Positions 33,989 to 43,190 of a DNA stretch of 63,568 bases are shown here, one piece after another (within the stretch, counting starts at the first letter, position 1; each line of letters opens with the position of its first letter). The stretch is from assembly GCA_016288755.1 (NCBI GenBank), contig JAEELE010000139.1, forward strand, positions 1-63,568, given 5' to 3'. This DNA comes from Oscillospiraceae bacterium. Its GTDB lineage: Bacteria; Bacillota; Clostridia; Oscillospirales; Ruminococcaceae. A program made the translations under genes and the position numbers. The notes below the pieces were generated by a model. That model was not told the origin of the DNA and made no database searches. It worked only from the letters and a program-made list of their open reading frames with translations.

Positions 33989-36109
33989 TCAGGACAGATT
34001 GCTCAGATAGGCGCTGCCGTAGCATTCTGTCAGAAGCTGCTCCATGTAATCGAGCTTTGCCCTGACATGCGGATATTTCCGAACGATGTCATAGCCCTTC
34101 TCACCGAACCATTCGCCAAAGCAGTATTCTGCGATCGCTGCGCGGTCCTCCATTGCGTTTGTCATGCCGTAGGGTCTCGAAAAATAGGCAGTGTTCTCAT
34201 GATTGTCACCCATGATCGGCAGTTTGTCATTTGGCAGATCGGGAATATTGCCGTATACAAAACCGGCAGGATTCAGCGCATTCCAGCGGCTCTCATCAAA
34301 AGATTTGCCCAGATCCGCCATTGCCTGTTCGACAGCGTGGAAGATCTCGTGGTGCAGTGTGCTGGAAATCGGGATGAGCTCTGAAGAAATCATAGCCGCA
34401 TTGTACCAATCGTCGGACACAAATGCGATGCCTGCGGGTCCGGCGCGGTTGGGATCCGCGTCCAGCAGTTCGCCTGTCAGCGAGATGCGCAGACCCTTTT
34501 TGCCGTTCTTGCGGAAGCTGCCGAAGAATGAAGCCGGGTAGTGTGCGAGCTTATTGTCCAGCTCACTGAGGGCGTATTCGGTGTCTGCTGCAATGTTGTT
34601 CGAGGAGGTACGCGCCTCAGAGGAGACAATGCGGAAATACGAGACGGGGAGTGCATTGACCTCATTGCCGATCAGAATGCGGATGCCGTATTTCTTCTCG
34701 ATCGCATCCGCCTTTTCTCTGGCGTTCTTCAGATTGCTGCCGAGCTCGGTCGATGACATTGCCTCGGACACATAGAGCGCCTTTGCATTCCGGCTGAACT
34801 TCGCCTGCTTCGGGTCGATGCGAATGAGCACAGAGGTGTATTTGTCAGTTTTCTGCTCGCTTGTGACAGCGCCCGCCCAGCAGCCGAGCGCAGGCAGATA
34901 GGCTGCCTTTGCTTCGTTCGCTTTTTTCACGCTGAGGGGAAGCGCTTCGGTTTTTCCGGACTGCGTGTCGATGAGCAGCAGCTCCTTCAGGGTGTACGGC
35001 TCACTGTTCATGCTGCTGACGATCATATAGCGGCTTTCTGCATCTGCGAAGAAAGCCGGAAAACCGCCCTCACAGACACCGAAGGAACGCAGCTTTGCGC
35101 CGGTCTGCTGACTGAGGACATAGCAGTCTGTCTGGACTGTTGACGAACCGTAGGGCATATTGGTATCGAACCGGAGCAGCCCTCCGCCGCAGAGACCGAA
35201 TTGGCTGCCGCTGCCGGACGGGACGGTGAACAGCGCATTTCCGTCCGGATAACGGTGGATCACCTCGGAAAATGTGCTGGAATCGTCGATCGGATGCGAT
35301 TCTGCAAACAGCCCATTCTGCGGAAAGCAATCCGAGATGAAATCCTTTGCTTTGTTGCCGACCGTGTAGAGCACGGTTTCGGCGCCGTTTTTCGTGATCC
35401 GGCTGACAGACAGGTTGTCCGTTCCGCATAATGTGTCGGTGCGGCGGTCATAGAAGAAGCTGTGGCAGCTGCCGGTGTAGGGGATGTCGGTGCAGCGTCC
35501 GTTTGCAATGTCATAGCGGCGGAGTCCGGATTCCTCCGCGTTCGCGTACATCGTGAACAGCTCGGTTCCGTTTGAATTGACGCCGATCGCGCGCTCAAAA
35601 TCGGTTTTGAGCTTCAGTTTTGTGACGAGCCTGTCCTCTCCCAGATCAACGAGATAGCAGTTCCCGTCATAGGCAGTGACTGCTGCCTTGCTGCCGCCTG
35701 CGGGCACGATCGCGGAAACGCCTGCAGGAATGCTGACAGACTGCATTTTTTTCAGGAGCGCGGGCGTCTCGCCGGCGGGCAGTGTGACCGTCACTTCCGG
35801 AGCGGCGGTCTGTTGTTCGGGTGCTGTCGTCGTGATCCCGGCGTCGGAATCCGGAGCGGAGTCCTGCTCAGACAGTTCGGCGGAGCTGTCGGCTCCTGCG
35901 GATGTGGTTTCGGCGGTGCTGAGGCTTTCAACGGGTGCGGGCTCTGCGGCGGAAGAGCCGCTGTCGGCTCCTGCGGATGTGGTTTCGGCGTTGCCGAGGC
36001 TTTCAACGGGTGCGGGCTCTGCGGCGGAAGAGCCGCTGTCGGCGCAGGCGGTCACGCTCAGGAGTGTGCCGAGTGCGAGGAGCATTGCTGTGATCTTTCT
36101 GTGTTTCAT
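33989..36109 (-). CDS. Lipoprotein with predicted beta-propeller and C-terminal zinc-protease domain
   Basis: A 706-residue lipoprotein with lipobox VTAC (lipidated Cys at about residue 22). A low-complexity linker of two nearly identical 25-residue repeats follows (ADSGSSAAEPAPVESL...). Residues about 130-430 show repeated short beta-blades (GNCYLVDLGEDRLVTKLKL, RYDIANGRC, TDNLSVSRITKNG), which suggests a beta-propeller. The C-terminal quarter has LHHEIFHAVEQAM, an HExxH zinc motif (about residue 585), and downstream NAMEDRAAIAEY, whose Glu could be the third ligand of a gluzincin. The protein is probably anchored outside the cell. Family name and substrate are not recognised. Confidence 0.75.
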   Translation of the reverse strand: MKHRKITAMLLALGTLLSVTACADSGSSAAEPAPVESLGNAETTSAGADSGSSAAEPAPVESLSTAETTSAGADSSAELSEQDSAPDSDAGITTTAPEQQTAAPEVTVTLPAGETPALLKKMQSVSIPAGVSAIVPAGGSKAAVTAYDGNCYLVDLGEDRLVTKLKLKTDFERAIGVNSNGTELFTMYANAEESGLRRYDIANGRCTDIPYTGSCHSFFYDRRTDTLCGTDNLSVSRITKNGAETVLYTVGNKAKDFISDCFPQNGLFAESHPIDDSSTFSEVIHRYPDGNALFTVPSGSGSQFGLCGGGLLRFDTNMPYGSSTVQTDCYVLSQQTGAKLRSFGVCEGGFPAFFADAESRYMIVSSMNSEPYTLKELLLIDTQSGKTEALPLSVKKANEAKAAYLPALGCWAGAVTSEQKTDKYTSVLIRIDPKQAKFSRNAKALYVSEAMSSTELGSNLKNAREKADAIEKKYGIRILIGNEVNALPVSYFRIVSSEARTSSNNIAADTEYALSELDNKLAHYPASFFGSFRKNGKKGLRISLTGELLDADPNRAGPAGIAFVSDDWYNAAMISSELIPISSTLHHEIFHAVEQAMADLGKSFDESRWNALNPAGFVYGNIPDLPNDKLPIMGDNHENTAYFSRPYGMTNAMEDRAAIAEYCFGEWFGEKGYDIVRKYPHVRAKLDYMEQLLTECYGSAYLSNLS
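35886..36035 (-). repeat. In-frame 75-bp tandem duplication in the lipoprotein linker
   Basis: Units 35886-35960 and 35961-36035 are identical except for a 5-base patch (GTGCT versus TTGCC on the plus strand), and a partial third unit starts at 36036. The near identity points to a recent duplication. Confidence 0.9.
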
Positions 36110-36216
36110 GATGATTCATCCTCCGTTTCTGTGCGGGCACGGTGCCCTTCTGATACGATAGACAACAAATCTGCCGTCCGGATTACATTGCCTGCAAAGT
36201 TCGGTCTGATATTCCG

Positions 36217-36927
36217 TCACTGCTCTGCCGGAGGCTCCTCCTTCTCCTTCTCGCGGCTGCGGCGAATCTCATCCATATAGCCGGCGGTCACGATACCGGC
36301 GGGGAGCGCCACGATCGCGATGCCGAGCAGTGCAGAGAGCATCGTGAAGAACCGCCCGACCGGCGTGACGGGATAGATATCGCCGTAGCCCATCGTCGTC
36401 AGCGAAACGGTCGCCCAGTAGACTGCCTCGAAGAAGGTGTCGAAGGTTTCGGGCTCGACATTGTAGACGATCAGCGCGGAGATGAGGATATAGGCAAGCG
36501 CCATCAGGCAGACGGTCAGCAGCGACTCGCGCTGCTCGCGGAACACGTTCGCGATCATCTGCATGCTGCGGGAATAGCGCGCGAGCTTGAGGGCGCGCAG
36601 CACGCGGAGAATGCGCACCAGACGCAGCAGCTTGAGCCCGTCCCAGAGCATCGTGAAGGAGGGCAGCAGGGAGATCAGGTCGATCACTGCCATGGCGCTG
36701 AACGGATACGCCACAAAGGGCATTTTCCGCTCCGGCAGTGCGAAATCGGCAGTGCACCAGCGGACGGCGTAATCGAGCAGAAACAGCGCCGTGCTGACCT
36801 TCTCGATGATATCGAAGACCGGGTAGTTCTCGCGGAATGCGAGCGGCACGATGCTCACGATAATCATCAGCACCATCACCGCGATGTAGGGTGCGGATTC
36901 GACGGCGCGAAAGAGTTTTTTTCGCAT
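36217..36927 (-). CDS. Voltage-gated potassium channel-like protein
   Basis: The 236-residue protein has a six-helix ion-channel layout. S1-S3 occupy about residues 13-95, and the S4 sensor carries regularly spaced arginines (RLVRILRVLRALKLAR, about 100-115). S5, pore helix and selectivity filter TTMGYGD (about 189-195) and S6 (MLSALLGIAIVALPAGIV) follow. It should conduct K+ across the cytoplasmic membrane. AAGGAGGG precedes the ATG at 36925-36927; the longer frame upstream runs through the promoter. It has no RCK domain, and the C-terminal tail is short and charged. Confidence 0.93.
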   Translation of the reverse strand: MRKKLFRAVESAPYIAVMVLMIIVSIVPLAFRENYPVFDIIEKVSTALFLLDYAVRWCTADFALPERKMPFVAYPFSAMAVIDLISLLPSFTMLWDGLKLLRLVRILRVLRALKLARYSRSMQMIANVFREQRESLLTVCLMALAYILISALIVYNVEPETFDTFFEAVYWATVSLTTMGYGDIYPVTPVGRFFTMLSALLGIAIVALPAGIVTAGYMDEIRRSREKEKEEPPAEQ

Positions 36928-36958
36928 GCGAAACCCTCCTTTTTCAGGGAATAATACA

Positions 36959-36987
36959 ATTATAGCAGGGATTCGGGGAAATGTCAA
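36959..36987 (-). promoter_or_regulatory. Sigma-A promoter for the K+ channel gene
   Basis: On the minus strand consensus TTGACA, 17 bases, TATAAT with TGC in front; 31 bases upstream of the start codon. Confidence 0.87.
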
Positions 36988-37098
36988 ATTTGCTGCAGGA
37001 CGTGTTCTCTGCGGGGAAGGTATTCCGGAAACCGTGATTTTGCACAAGAACGCCGGAGAATCCGACCGAAATTTCTGCACTGCCCGGAAGAATGCCGC

Positions 37099-37127
37099 TT
37101 GCAATCCGGCGAAAAATATGGTATAAT
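37099..37127 (+). promoter_or_regulatory. Sigma-A promoter for rpsB-tsf
   Basis: TTGCAA, 17 bases, TATAAT with TGG in front. A leader of about 120 bases follows and contains a possible long-range pairing GGCTGC (37153-37158) with GCAGCC (37193-37198), so an autoregulatory S2 leader is possible but unproven. The gap 36928-37256 otherwise holds only this and the divergent promoter. Confidence 0.85.
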
Positions 37128-37256
37128 AATAGCGCACTTCGCACGGAATGGCATGGCTGCACGGTCTGAACGCCCGGAAAACGGCATCAGCGCAGCCGAT
37201 CCTTGTGCCGTCCGGAGGTCAAAACCAAATCTACATTTTTCAAGGAGGATCTACCC

Positions 37257-38000
37257 ATGAGCGTTGTTTCCATGAAGCAGCTGCTGGAGGCTGGCGTCCA
37301 CTTCGGTCACCAGACCCGCCGCTGGAACCCGAAAATGGCTCCGTACATCTTTACGGAGCGCAACGGCATCTACATTATCGACCTGCAGAAGACCGTCCGC
37401 AAGCTGGAGGAGGCTTATAACTTCGTCCGCGAGCTCTCCGCAGAGGGCAAGTCGGTCCTGTTCGTCGGCACCAAGAAGCAGGCAGCCGATTCCATCAAGG
37501 AGGAGGCACTCCGCTCCGGCTCCTACTACGTCAATGCACGCTGGCTCGGCGGCATGATGACCAACTACAAGACCATCCAGCAGAGAATCAAGCGTCTCGA
37601 GCAGCTCCACGCAATGGAGACCGACGGCACCTTCAATCTGCTCCCGAAGAAGGAGGTCGCAAAGCTCTCCCTTGAGATCGAGAAGCTCGAGAAGTTCCTC
37701 GGCGGCATCAAGGGCATGAAGCAGCTCCCGGGCGCACTGTTCATCGTCGACCCGCGCAAGGAGAAGATCGCTGTCGCTGAGGCAAAGCGCCTCTGCATCC
37801 CGATCGTCGCGATCGTCGACACCAACTGCGACCCGGACGATGTGGACTACGTCATTCCGGGCAACGATGACGCGATCCGTGCGGTCAAGCTGATCGCCGG
37901 CACCATCGCAAATGCCGTGATCGAGGGCAGACAGGGCGCAGATGCGCAGGCTGCCGAGGAAGCTGCAGCTGCGGAAGAGACCGCTGCTGCTGCCGAGTAA
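37257..38000 (+). CDS. rpsB: 30S ribosomal protein S2
   Basis: The 247-residue small-subunit protein S2. [20 protein letters not shown] is the canonical N-terminus, and [25 protein letters not shown] and [13 protein letters not shown] are family blocks. It stabilises the platform of the 30S subunit with S1. CAAGGAGG precedes the ATG. An Ala/Glu-rich tail follows residue 225. Codon choice is strongly biased, as expected for a highly expressed gene. It is followed by tsf 22 bases later, the universal bacterial pair. Confidence 0.98.
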   Translation: MSVVSMKQLLEAGVHFGHQTRRWNPKMAPYIFTERNGIYIIDLQKTVRKLEEAYNFVRELSAEGKSVLFVGTKKQAADSIKEEALRSGSYYVNARWLGGMMTNYKTIQQRIKRLEQLHAMETDGTFNLLPKKEVAKLSLEIEKLEKFLGGIKGMKQLPGALFIVDPRKEKIAVAEAKRLCIPIVAIVDTNCDPDDVDYVIPGNDDAIRAVKLIAGTIANAVIEGRQGADAQAAEEAAAAEETAAAAE

Positions 38001-38022
38001 TCATCAGAGAGGAGAAACCACG

Positions 38023-38946
38023 ATGGCAAATTTCACCGCAAAGGACGTCAATGATCTCCGCAAGTCGACCGGCGTCGGTCTGATGGACTGCAAGAAGGCT
38101 CTGACCGAGGCAGACGGCGATGTCGAGAAGGCAATCGTCATTCTCCGTGAGCGCGGTCTGGCAAATCAGGCGAAGAAGGCTGACAGAGTCGCAGCTGAGG
38201 GCGCAGTCGTCGCCGTGACCAACGCGGATCACAGCGCAGGCGCGATCGTCGAGGTCAATTCCGAGACCGATTTCGTCGCACAGAATGAGGAGTTCGTCGC
38301 ATTCTGCGAGGGTCTGGCACAGACCGTTCTTGAGGTCGCACCGGCTGATCTCGACGCACTCAAGGCTGCAAAGTTCGCAGGCAAGGAGATGACCGTCGAG
38401 GAGGCACTGCAGGAGATCTTCCTCAAGTTCCGCGAGAACCTCCAGATTCGCCGCTTCGCACGCCTCGAGGGCGTTGTGCAGGCTTATGTGCACTTCAACA
38501 AGAAGGAGGGCGTCATCGTCGCTGCTTCCTGCGAGGCAGGCGCGACCGACGCTGTGCTCGAGTGCCTCAACGACGTCGCGCTGCAGGCAGATGCAATGAA
38601 GGCGACCTACCTGACCAAGGAAGAGGTCCCGGCAGACATCATCGAGCAGGAGAAGCAGATCGTCATGGCACAGATGGCTGACGATCCCAAGATGGCAAAT
38701 AAGCCCGAGCAGGTCCGCGCAAAGATCGCGGAGGGCAAGCTCGGCGTGTACTATAAGGACAACTGCCTGCTCTGCCAGGAGTTCGTCAAGGGCGAGGGCG
38801 AGAGCGTGGAGCAGTATGTCGCACAGTGCTCCAAGAAGGTCGGCAGCCCGATCGTCATCAAGAGCTTCGTCCGCTTCATCTGCGGCGAGGGCATCGAGAA
38901 GCGTCAGGACGACCTCGCAAGCGAAGTCGCCAGCATGCTCAAGTAA
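38023..38946 (+). CDS. tsf: Translation elongation factor Ts
   Basis: A 307-residue guanine-nucleotide exchange factor for EF-Tu. The N-terminal UBA-like domain (VNDLRKSTGVGLMDCKKALT), the TDFVA motif near residue 83 (SETDFVAQNEEF) and the duplicated core domain are present. GAGAGGAG precedes the ATG. It shares the rpsB promoter and is followed by a hairpin at 38963-38991. Length is normal. Confidence 0.98.
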   Translation: MANFTAKDVNDLRKSTGVGLMDCKKALTEADGDVEKAIVILRERGLANQAKKADRVAAEGAVVAVTNADHSAGAIVEVNSETDFVAQNEEFVAFCEGLAQTVLEVAPADLDALKAAKFAGKEMTVEEALQEIFLKFRENLQIRRFARLEGVVQAYVHFNKKEGVIVAASCEAGATDAVLECLNDVALQADAMKATYLTKEEVPADIIEQEKQIVMAQMADDPKMANKPEQVRAKIAEGKLGVYYKDNCLLCQEFVKGEGESVEQYVAQCSKKVGSPIVIKSFVRFICGEGIEKRQDDLASEVASMLK

Positions 38947-38962
38947 TATCCGAAGAATATTG

Positions 38963-38991
38963 CGCACCGCTGTCAGCACGGCAGCGGTGCG
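38963..38991 (+). terminator. Hairpin after tsf
   Basis: A 10-bp stem (38963-38972 with 38982-38991) lies 16 bases after the tsf stop. No T-tract follows, so termination may be inefficient. Confidence 0.55.
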
Positions 38992-39171
38992 TGATACAAA
39001 AAACGATCCTGACTGAATCTGAATGTATTTTCGTGGGCTTGCACAGAAGCAAACGGCGTGATCCGAAGAAGGATTGGTATTATCTTGCAGATTTATTGCA
39101 ATGTAAGACAAAACTGTCGGAAAATGCCGTGAGAAATGCGCAATCAGTCAAAAAGATGCGACAATAAGTCA

Positions 39172-39200
39172 TTGCTTTTTCTTTCAGATTCAGTTAAGAT
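39172..39200 (+). promoter_or_regulatory. Possible promoter for the cohesin-dockerin gene
   Basis: TTGCTT, 17 bases, TAAGAT. It lacks the TGn extension seen at other promoters of the window. The 375-base gap 38947-39321 also contains a leader hairpin pairing ATGCGG with CCGCAT (about 39252-39283). Confidence 0.4.
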
Positions 39201-39321
39201 ATAAGTGGTATCATGTGATGGTGGAAGGATGAAGGGGACATCCGGCATCACAGATGCGGCAGAGGGTCTCTCCTTTGTCCGCATGTGGACCAACACATAA
39301 TATTTTGGAGGAGTATGAATC

Positions 39322-40152
39322 ATGAAAAGAATGAAACTCATTTCCGGTATCATCGCAGCGGCTATGGCTGTCACTTCGATGAGCGCAGTGACTGCTTTCG
39401 CAGCAGACGTTGCCGTCAAGGTCGGCACCGACACCAAGAACCCGGGGGAAGAATTCAGCGTGACCGTTGATCTGTCCGGCGTTCCGTCGTCCGGTCTGAG
39501 CACCATCGACTTCGCAATCAGCTACGACGCCAGCCTGATCGATATCACCGGCGTCACGCTCGGCTCGATCGGCAGCACCGGCGCAGCAGCACAGGAAGGC
39601 TCCGATCTGGGCGACACCGTGTTCAACTGGTACAAGAACGACGGCGAGATCGAGATCGTCTGGGCAACCGGTCTGACCGATTCGTCCTACTGGGTCAGCA
39701 AGGACGGCACGCTCGCAACCATTTCCGGTACTGTCAAGTCTGATGCCGCAAAGGGCAGCAAGGCTGACCTGAAGGTCAAGGCAGTCGGCCGTGAGGCATA
39801 TCCGGGCGGCTCCGCAAACGCTGACATTCTGTTCACTGCAATCGGTGAGTCCAGCACCACCGACTACACCGCAGCACCGACCAACGGCTATGTCCAGATC
39901 GGCGGCGGCACCGTGAATCCGACCGTGACCTACGGCGACGTCGACTGCAACGGCGATGTGAACGTCGCAGACGCAGTTCTGCTCGCACGTCTCGAGGCAG
40001 AAGACAAGGAAGTCACCGTTACCGCACAGGGCAAGCTGAATGCAGACTGCTCCAACGACGGCAAGGGCGCGCTTACCGCTGAGGACCTGAACGCACTGCT
40101 GTCCTATCTGGCAGGCATCTACAAGTACGATCAGCTTCCGATCGCCGAGTAA
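39322..40152 (+). CDS. Cohesin-dockerin adaptor scaffoldin (ScaC-like)
   Basis: The 276-residue secreted protein has a signal peptide (residues 1-28, ending AFAAD), one cohesin domain (about 29-180) and a C-terminal type I dockerin (about 204-266). The cohesin shows the usual pattern: VKVGTDTKNPGEEFSVTVDL at the start, then DFAISYDASLIDITGV and the later GEIEIVWAT strand. The dockerin repeats are GDVDCNGDVNVADAVLLAR and CSNDGKGALTAEDLNALL. A single cohesin plus dockerin is the design of ScaC-type adaptors in Ruminococcus flavefaciens and R. champanellensis: they dock on a larger scaffoldin and change which enzyme is carried. GGAGGAG precedes the ATG. It stands alone between tsf and glyA, with its own strong terminator. 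Confidence 0.9.
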   Translation: MKRMKLISGIIAAAMAVTSMSAVTAFAADVAVKVGTDTKNPGEEFSVTVDLSGVPSSGLSTIDFAISYDASLIDITGVTLGSIGSTGAAAQEGSDLGDTVFNWYKNDGEIEIVWATGLTDSSYWVSKDGTLATISGTVKSDAAKGSKADLKVKAVGREAYPGGSANADILFTAIGESSTTDYTAAPTNGYVQIGGGTVNPTVTYGDVDCNGDVNVADAVLLARLEAEDKEVTVTAQGKLNADCSNDGKGALTAEDLNALLSYLAGIYKYDQLPIAE

Positions 40153-40184
40153 TTCTCGGACAGGCACACATCTGAAGGGAAAAC

Positions 40185-40218
40185 TCCGCGCTGCTTCGCT
40201 GCAGCGCGGATGTTTTTT
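40185..40218 (+). terminator. Terminator of the cohesin-dockerin gene
   Basis: A 10-bp GC-rich stem (40185-40194 with 40201-40210) and 6-base loop is followed by TGTTTTTT, 33 bases after the stop. Confidence 0.93.
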
Positions 40219-40238
40219 GCAAAGATTCCGAAAAGGTC

Positions 40239-40267
40239 TTGCATATCGGCAGGAAATGTGTTATAAT
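40239..40267 (+). promoter_or_regulatory. Sigma-A promoter for glyA
   Basis: TTGCAT, 17 bases, TATAAT with TGT in front; 53 bases upstream of the start codon. Confidence 0.87.
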
Positions 40268-40320
40268 AAAATATATGCGCCTGTGATGAGCGGGCAGAAA
40301 ACCGAAAGGACGATAGAAGA

Positions 40321-41574
40321 ATGTTTAGTGATCTGATGGATACGATCGGGTTTGTCGGTCAGTATGACGCGGATGTCGCGGCTGCGATGCAGCAGGAGCT
40401 CGCGCGTCAGAGACGCAACCTCGAGCTGATTGCGAGCGAGAACATCGTTTCGCCCGCTGTGATGGCGGCGCTGGGCTCCGTGCTGACCAACAAATATGCC
40501 GAGGGCTACAGCGGCAAGCGCTATTACGGCGGCTGCGAGTGCGTCGATATCGTTGAGGATATCGCGGTCTCGCGCGCGAAGGAGCTCTTCGGTGCGCAGT
40601 TTGCCAATGTGCAGGCACACTCGGGCTCGCAGGCGAATACCGCTGTGTATTTCGCGCTGCTGCAGCCGGGCGACACCGTGCTCGGCATGAGCCTTGCGCA
40701 CGGCGGTCACCTGACCCACGGTTCTCCCGTCAACCTCTCCGGCAAGTATTTCAACTTTGTCTCCTACGGGCTCGGCGATGACGAGTACATCGACTACGAC
40801 AAGGTCGAGGCGCTCGCGAAGGAGCACAGCCCGAAGCTGATCGTTGCGGGTGCTTCCGCATATCCGCGCGCGATCGACTTCAAGCGTCTCGCAGAGATCG
40901 CACATTCCGTCGGCGCGCTGCTCATGGTCGATATGGCGCACATTGCAGGTCTGGTCGCAGCGGGTCTGCATCAGACGCCGGTCGGTGTCGCGGATGTGGT
41001 CACCACCACGACCCACAAGACCCTCCGCGGTCCGCGCGGCGGTCTGATCCTCACCAACGACGAGGAGATCGCAAAGAAGATCAACAAGGCGATTTTCCCG
41101 GGCATTCAGGGCGGTCCGCTCATGCATGTGATCGCGGCGAAGGCGGTCTGCTTCGGCGAGGCTCTGAAGCCTGAGTTCAAGGCATATCAGCAGCAGGTCG
41201 TCGACAACGCACAGGCGCTCGCGAAGGGGCTGCTCGCAAGGGGCTTTGATCTGGTCTCCGGCGGCACGGACAACCACCTGATGCTCGTCGATCTCCGCCC
41301 GGTGCACATCACCGGCAAGGAGCTCGAGCACCGTCTCGACGAGGTCTACATCACCGTCAACAAGAACGCGATCCCGAATGACCCGGAGAAGCCCTCGATC
41401 ACGAGCGGCATCCGCGTCGGTACGCCGGCTGTCACAAGCCGCGGACTGGTCTGCGAGGATATGGAGAAGATCGCAGAGTTCATGTTCCTCGCTGCAACGC
41501 AGTTTGAGGAGAAGGCAGATGCGATCCGCGAGGGCGTCAACGCACTCTGCGCAAAGTATCCGCTCTATCAGTAA
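40321..41574 (+). CDS. glyA: Serine hydroxymethyltransferase
   Basis: The 417-residue PLP enzyme interconverts serine and glycine with tetrahydrofolate and is the main source of one-carbon units. Key blocks are [33 protein letters not shown], the PLP-lysine motif [14 protein letters not shown] (Lys near residue 230) and [14 protein letters not shown]. Length is normal. GAAAGGA stands upstream. The gene has its own promoter and a terminator, so it is monocistronic. Confidence 0.98.
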   Translation: MFSDLMDTIGFVGQYDADVAAAMQQELARQRRNLELIASENIVSPAVMAALGSVLTNKYAEGYSGKRYYGGCECVDIVEDIAVSRAKELFGAQFANVQAHSGSQANTAVYFALLQPGDTVLGMSLAHGGHLTHGSPVNLSGKYFNFVSYGLGDDEYIDYDKVEALAKEHSPKLIVAGASAYPRAIDFKRLAEIAHSVGALLMVDMAHIAGLVAAGLHQTPVGVADVVTTTTHKTLRGPRGGLILTNDEEIAKKINKAIFPGIQGGPLMHVIAAKAVCFGEALKPEFKAYQQQVVDNAQALAKGLLARGFDLVSGGTDNHLMLVDLRPVHITGKELEHRLDEVYITVNKNAIPNDPEKPSITSGIRVGTPAVTSRGLVCEDMEKIAEFMFLAATQFEEKADAIREGVNALCAKYPLYQ

Positions 41575-41590
41575 TTCAAATTTTAGCCGG

Positions 41591-41614
41591 GCAGGACAGC
41601 AATGTCCTGCTTTT
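41591..41614 (+). terminator. Terminator of glyA
   Basis: Stem GCAGGACA/TGTCCTGC (41591-41598 with 41603-41610) with a 4-base loop is followed by TTTT. Confidence 0.88.
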
Positions 41615-41638
41615 GGCGCGTTATAGGGGTATGACTGA

Positions 41639-42952
41639 ATGGAATTTGATGTCATGAATATCCTGCTCTACTGCGGCATCATCCTGTTCGCGACGAAGGC
41701 GATCGGCATGGTGACCCGCAAGCTTGGGCTTCCGCAGGTCGTCGGTATGATTCTTGCAGGACTGCTGATCGGTCCTGCGCTCTTTGTGCACACCTCGTTT
41801 CACGGGCTGATCTCACCTTCGCCGGTCGAGATGAACGTCCTCAAGAGCTTCTCGCAGATCGGCGTGGTGTTTATCCTGTTTTCAAGCGGCTTGGAAACCG
41901 ATTTCCGCGAGATGAAGCGCAGCGGCGCGGCGGCGACATGTATCGCGCTGGCGGGGGTGTTTCTGCCGCTGGTGCTCGGCACGGTCACGGCGATGCTCTT
42001 CATGGGCTGGGACAGCGTGCTGCACGACCGCGCACTGATGATGAACGCGCTCTTTGTCGGATGTATTTTGACAGCGACGAGCGTCGGCATCACCGTGGAG
42101 ACGCTGCGCGAGCTCGGCAAGCTGAAAACGAAGATCGGCACGACCGTCCTGAGCGCCGCCATCATCGACGACGTGATCGGCATTATCGTGCTGAGCATCA
42201 TCACCGGCATCGGCGGCGAGGGCAGCATCTGGCTGACGCTGCTGCATGTCGCGGGATTTTTCATATTTACGTCGGTGATCGGCGTGCTGATGCGCAAGGC
42301 ATTCCGGATGCTGGTCCGCATTTATCCGCACAAGCGCCGCACGAGTATTTTCGCCTTTGCTGCGTGCTTTTTCTTCGCCTATGCGGCGGAGCGCTTCTTC
42401 GGCATCGCGGCGATCACCGGCGCCTACATGGCAGGTCTGATGCTCTCGGGGCTCGGCGACAGTCAGTTTGTTGACCGCAAGGTCATCGTCAGCGGCTACA
42501 TGTTCTTCACGCCGATGTTCTTCGCGTATATCGGCATCAGCGCGGATTTCAGCAGCTTCCGCGTGTCGGGGCTGTGGTTCGTGCTCGCGTTTGTGGCGGT
42601 CGGCATTCTCGGCAAGATCGTCGGATGCAGCGCCGTGGCAAGGGCCTTCAAATACAGCAAGCGGGAATCGGCTGCGGCAGGCGTCGGCATGATCGCGCGC
42701 GGCGAGGTGGCACTGGCGGTCTACGCGACCGGCGCCCCGATGATCGCGGCAAACGGCGGCATCGACCCGCTGGTCGCGACGATCTTCCTCATCATCACCA
42801 GCTCGATCTGCTGCCCGGTGCTGCTCAAGCTCGTCTTTCAGAATCAGCAGATCGCCGATGTCAGCGTGCCGGCGCACTCGGTCACGATCTCCGCGGAGGC
42901 GATCGAGAATGTGCACCACGACCTGAAGCCCGATGACACGGACAAAGGCTGA
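41639..42952 (+). CDS. Cation:proton antiporter (CPA2/Kef-type)
   Basis: The 437-residue protein has about 12 membrane helices in the Na+/H+ exchanger fold of the CPA2 family. Marker segments are LGLPQVVGMILAGLLIGP near the N-terminus, GLETDFREMKR (the GLE-x-D motif), the conserved acidic pair in AAIIDDVIGIIVLS near residue 180 that normally carries the ion, and ARGEVALAVYATG. No TrkA-N regulatory domain follows, and the C-terminus is short. It should exchange Na+ or K+ for protons. The ribosome binding site is weak (AGGGG) and no promoter was seen. A GC-rich hairpin follows the gene. Confidence 0.9.
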   Translation: MEFDVMNILLYCGIILFATKAIGMVTRKLGLPQVVGMILAGLLIGPALFVHTSFHGLISPSPVEMNVLKSFSQIGVVFILFSSGLETDFREMKRSGAAATCIALAGVFLPLVLGTVTAMLFMGWDSVLHDRALMMNALFVGCILTATSVGITVETLRELGKLKTKIGTTVLSAAIIDDVIGIIVLSIITGIGGEGSIWLTLLHVAGFFIFTSVIGVLMRKAFRMLVRIYPHKRRTSIFAFAACFFFAYAAERFFGIAAITGAYMAGLMLSGLGDSQFVDRKVIVSGYMFFTPMFFAYIGISADFSSFRVSGLWFVLAFVAVGILGKIVGCSAVARAFKYSKRESAAAGVGMIARGEVALAVYATGAPMIAANGGIDPLVATIFLIITSSICCPVLLKLVFQNQQIADVSVPAHSVTISAEAIENVHHDLKPDDTDKG

Positions 42953-42965
42953 ACCTATACAAAGA

Positions 42966-42994
42966 ACGCCCCCGGGAACGGAACCCGGGGGCGT
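42966..42994 (+). terminator. Terminator of the antiporter gene
   Basis: Stem ACGCCCCCGGG with CCCGGGGGCGT around a short loop, 13 bases after the stop, followed by CAGTTTGT. Confidence 0.8.
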
Positions 42995-43096
42995 CAGTTT
43001 GTCGGGAAACCGGAAAAGTCTCGGTCAGTCCATTTTCAAAGGCTCGCAGGAGTCCGGCGGGCGGCGGCTTCAAAAACCTTTAATTTTCCGCACCCA

Positions 43097-43125
43097 TTGC
43101 TTTTTCCGCGTCAATATGTTATAAT
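43097..43125 (+). promoter_or_regulatory. Sigma-A promoter for glmU
   Basis: TTGCTT, 17 bases, TATAAT with TGT in front; 65 bases upstream of the start codon. Confidence 0.85.
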
Positions 43126-43190
43126 ATAAAAGTGAAAACTGTTTTGGTAAGGAAATGAAATGCAATAACCGACAGAAAGGACTATGATAA

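Noticed and set aside
37128-37256. Ribosomal protein S2 autoregulatory leader
   Set aside because: One 6-bp long-range pairing is visible but it does not match a known S2 leader structure well enough to call as a feature.
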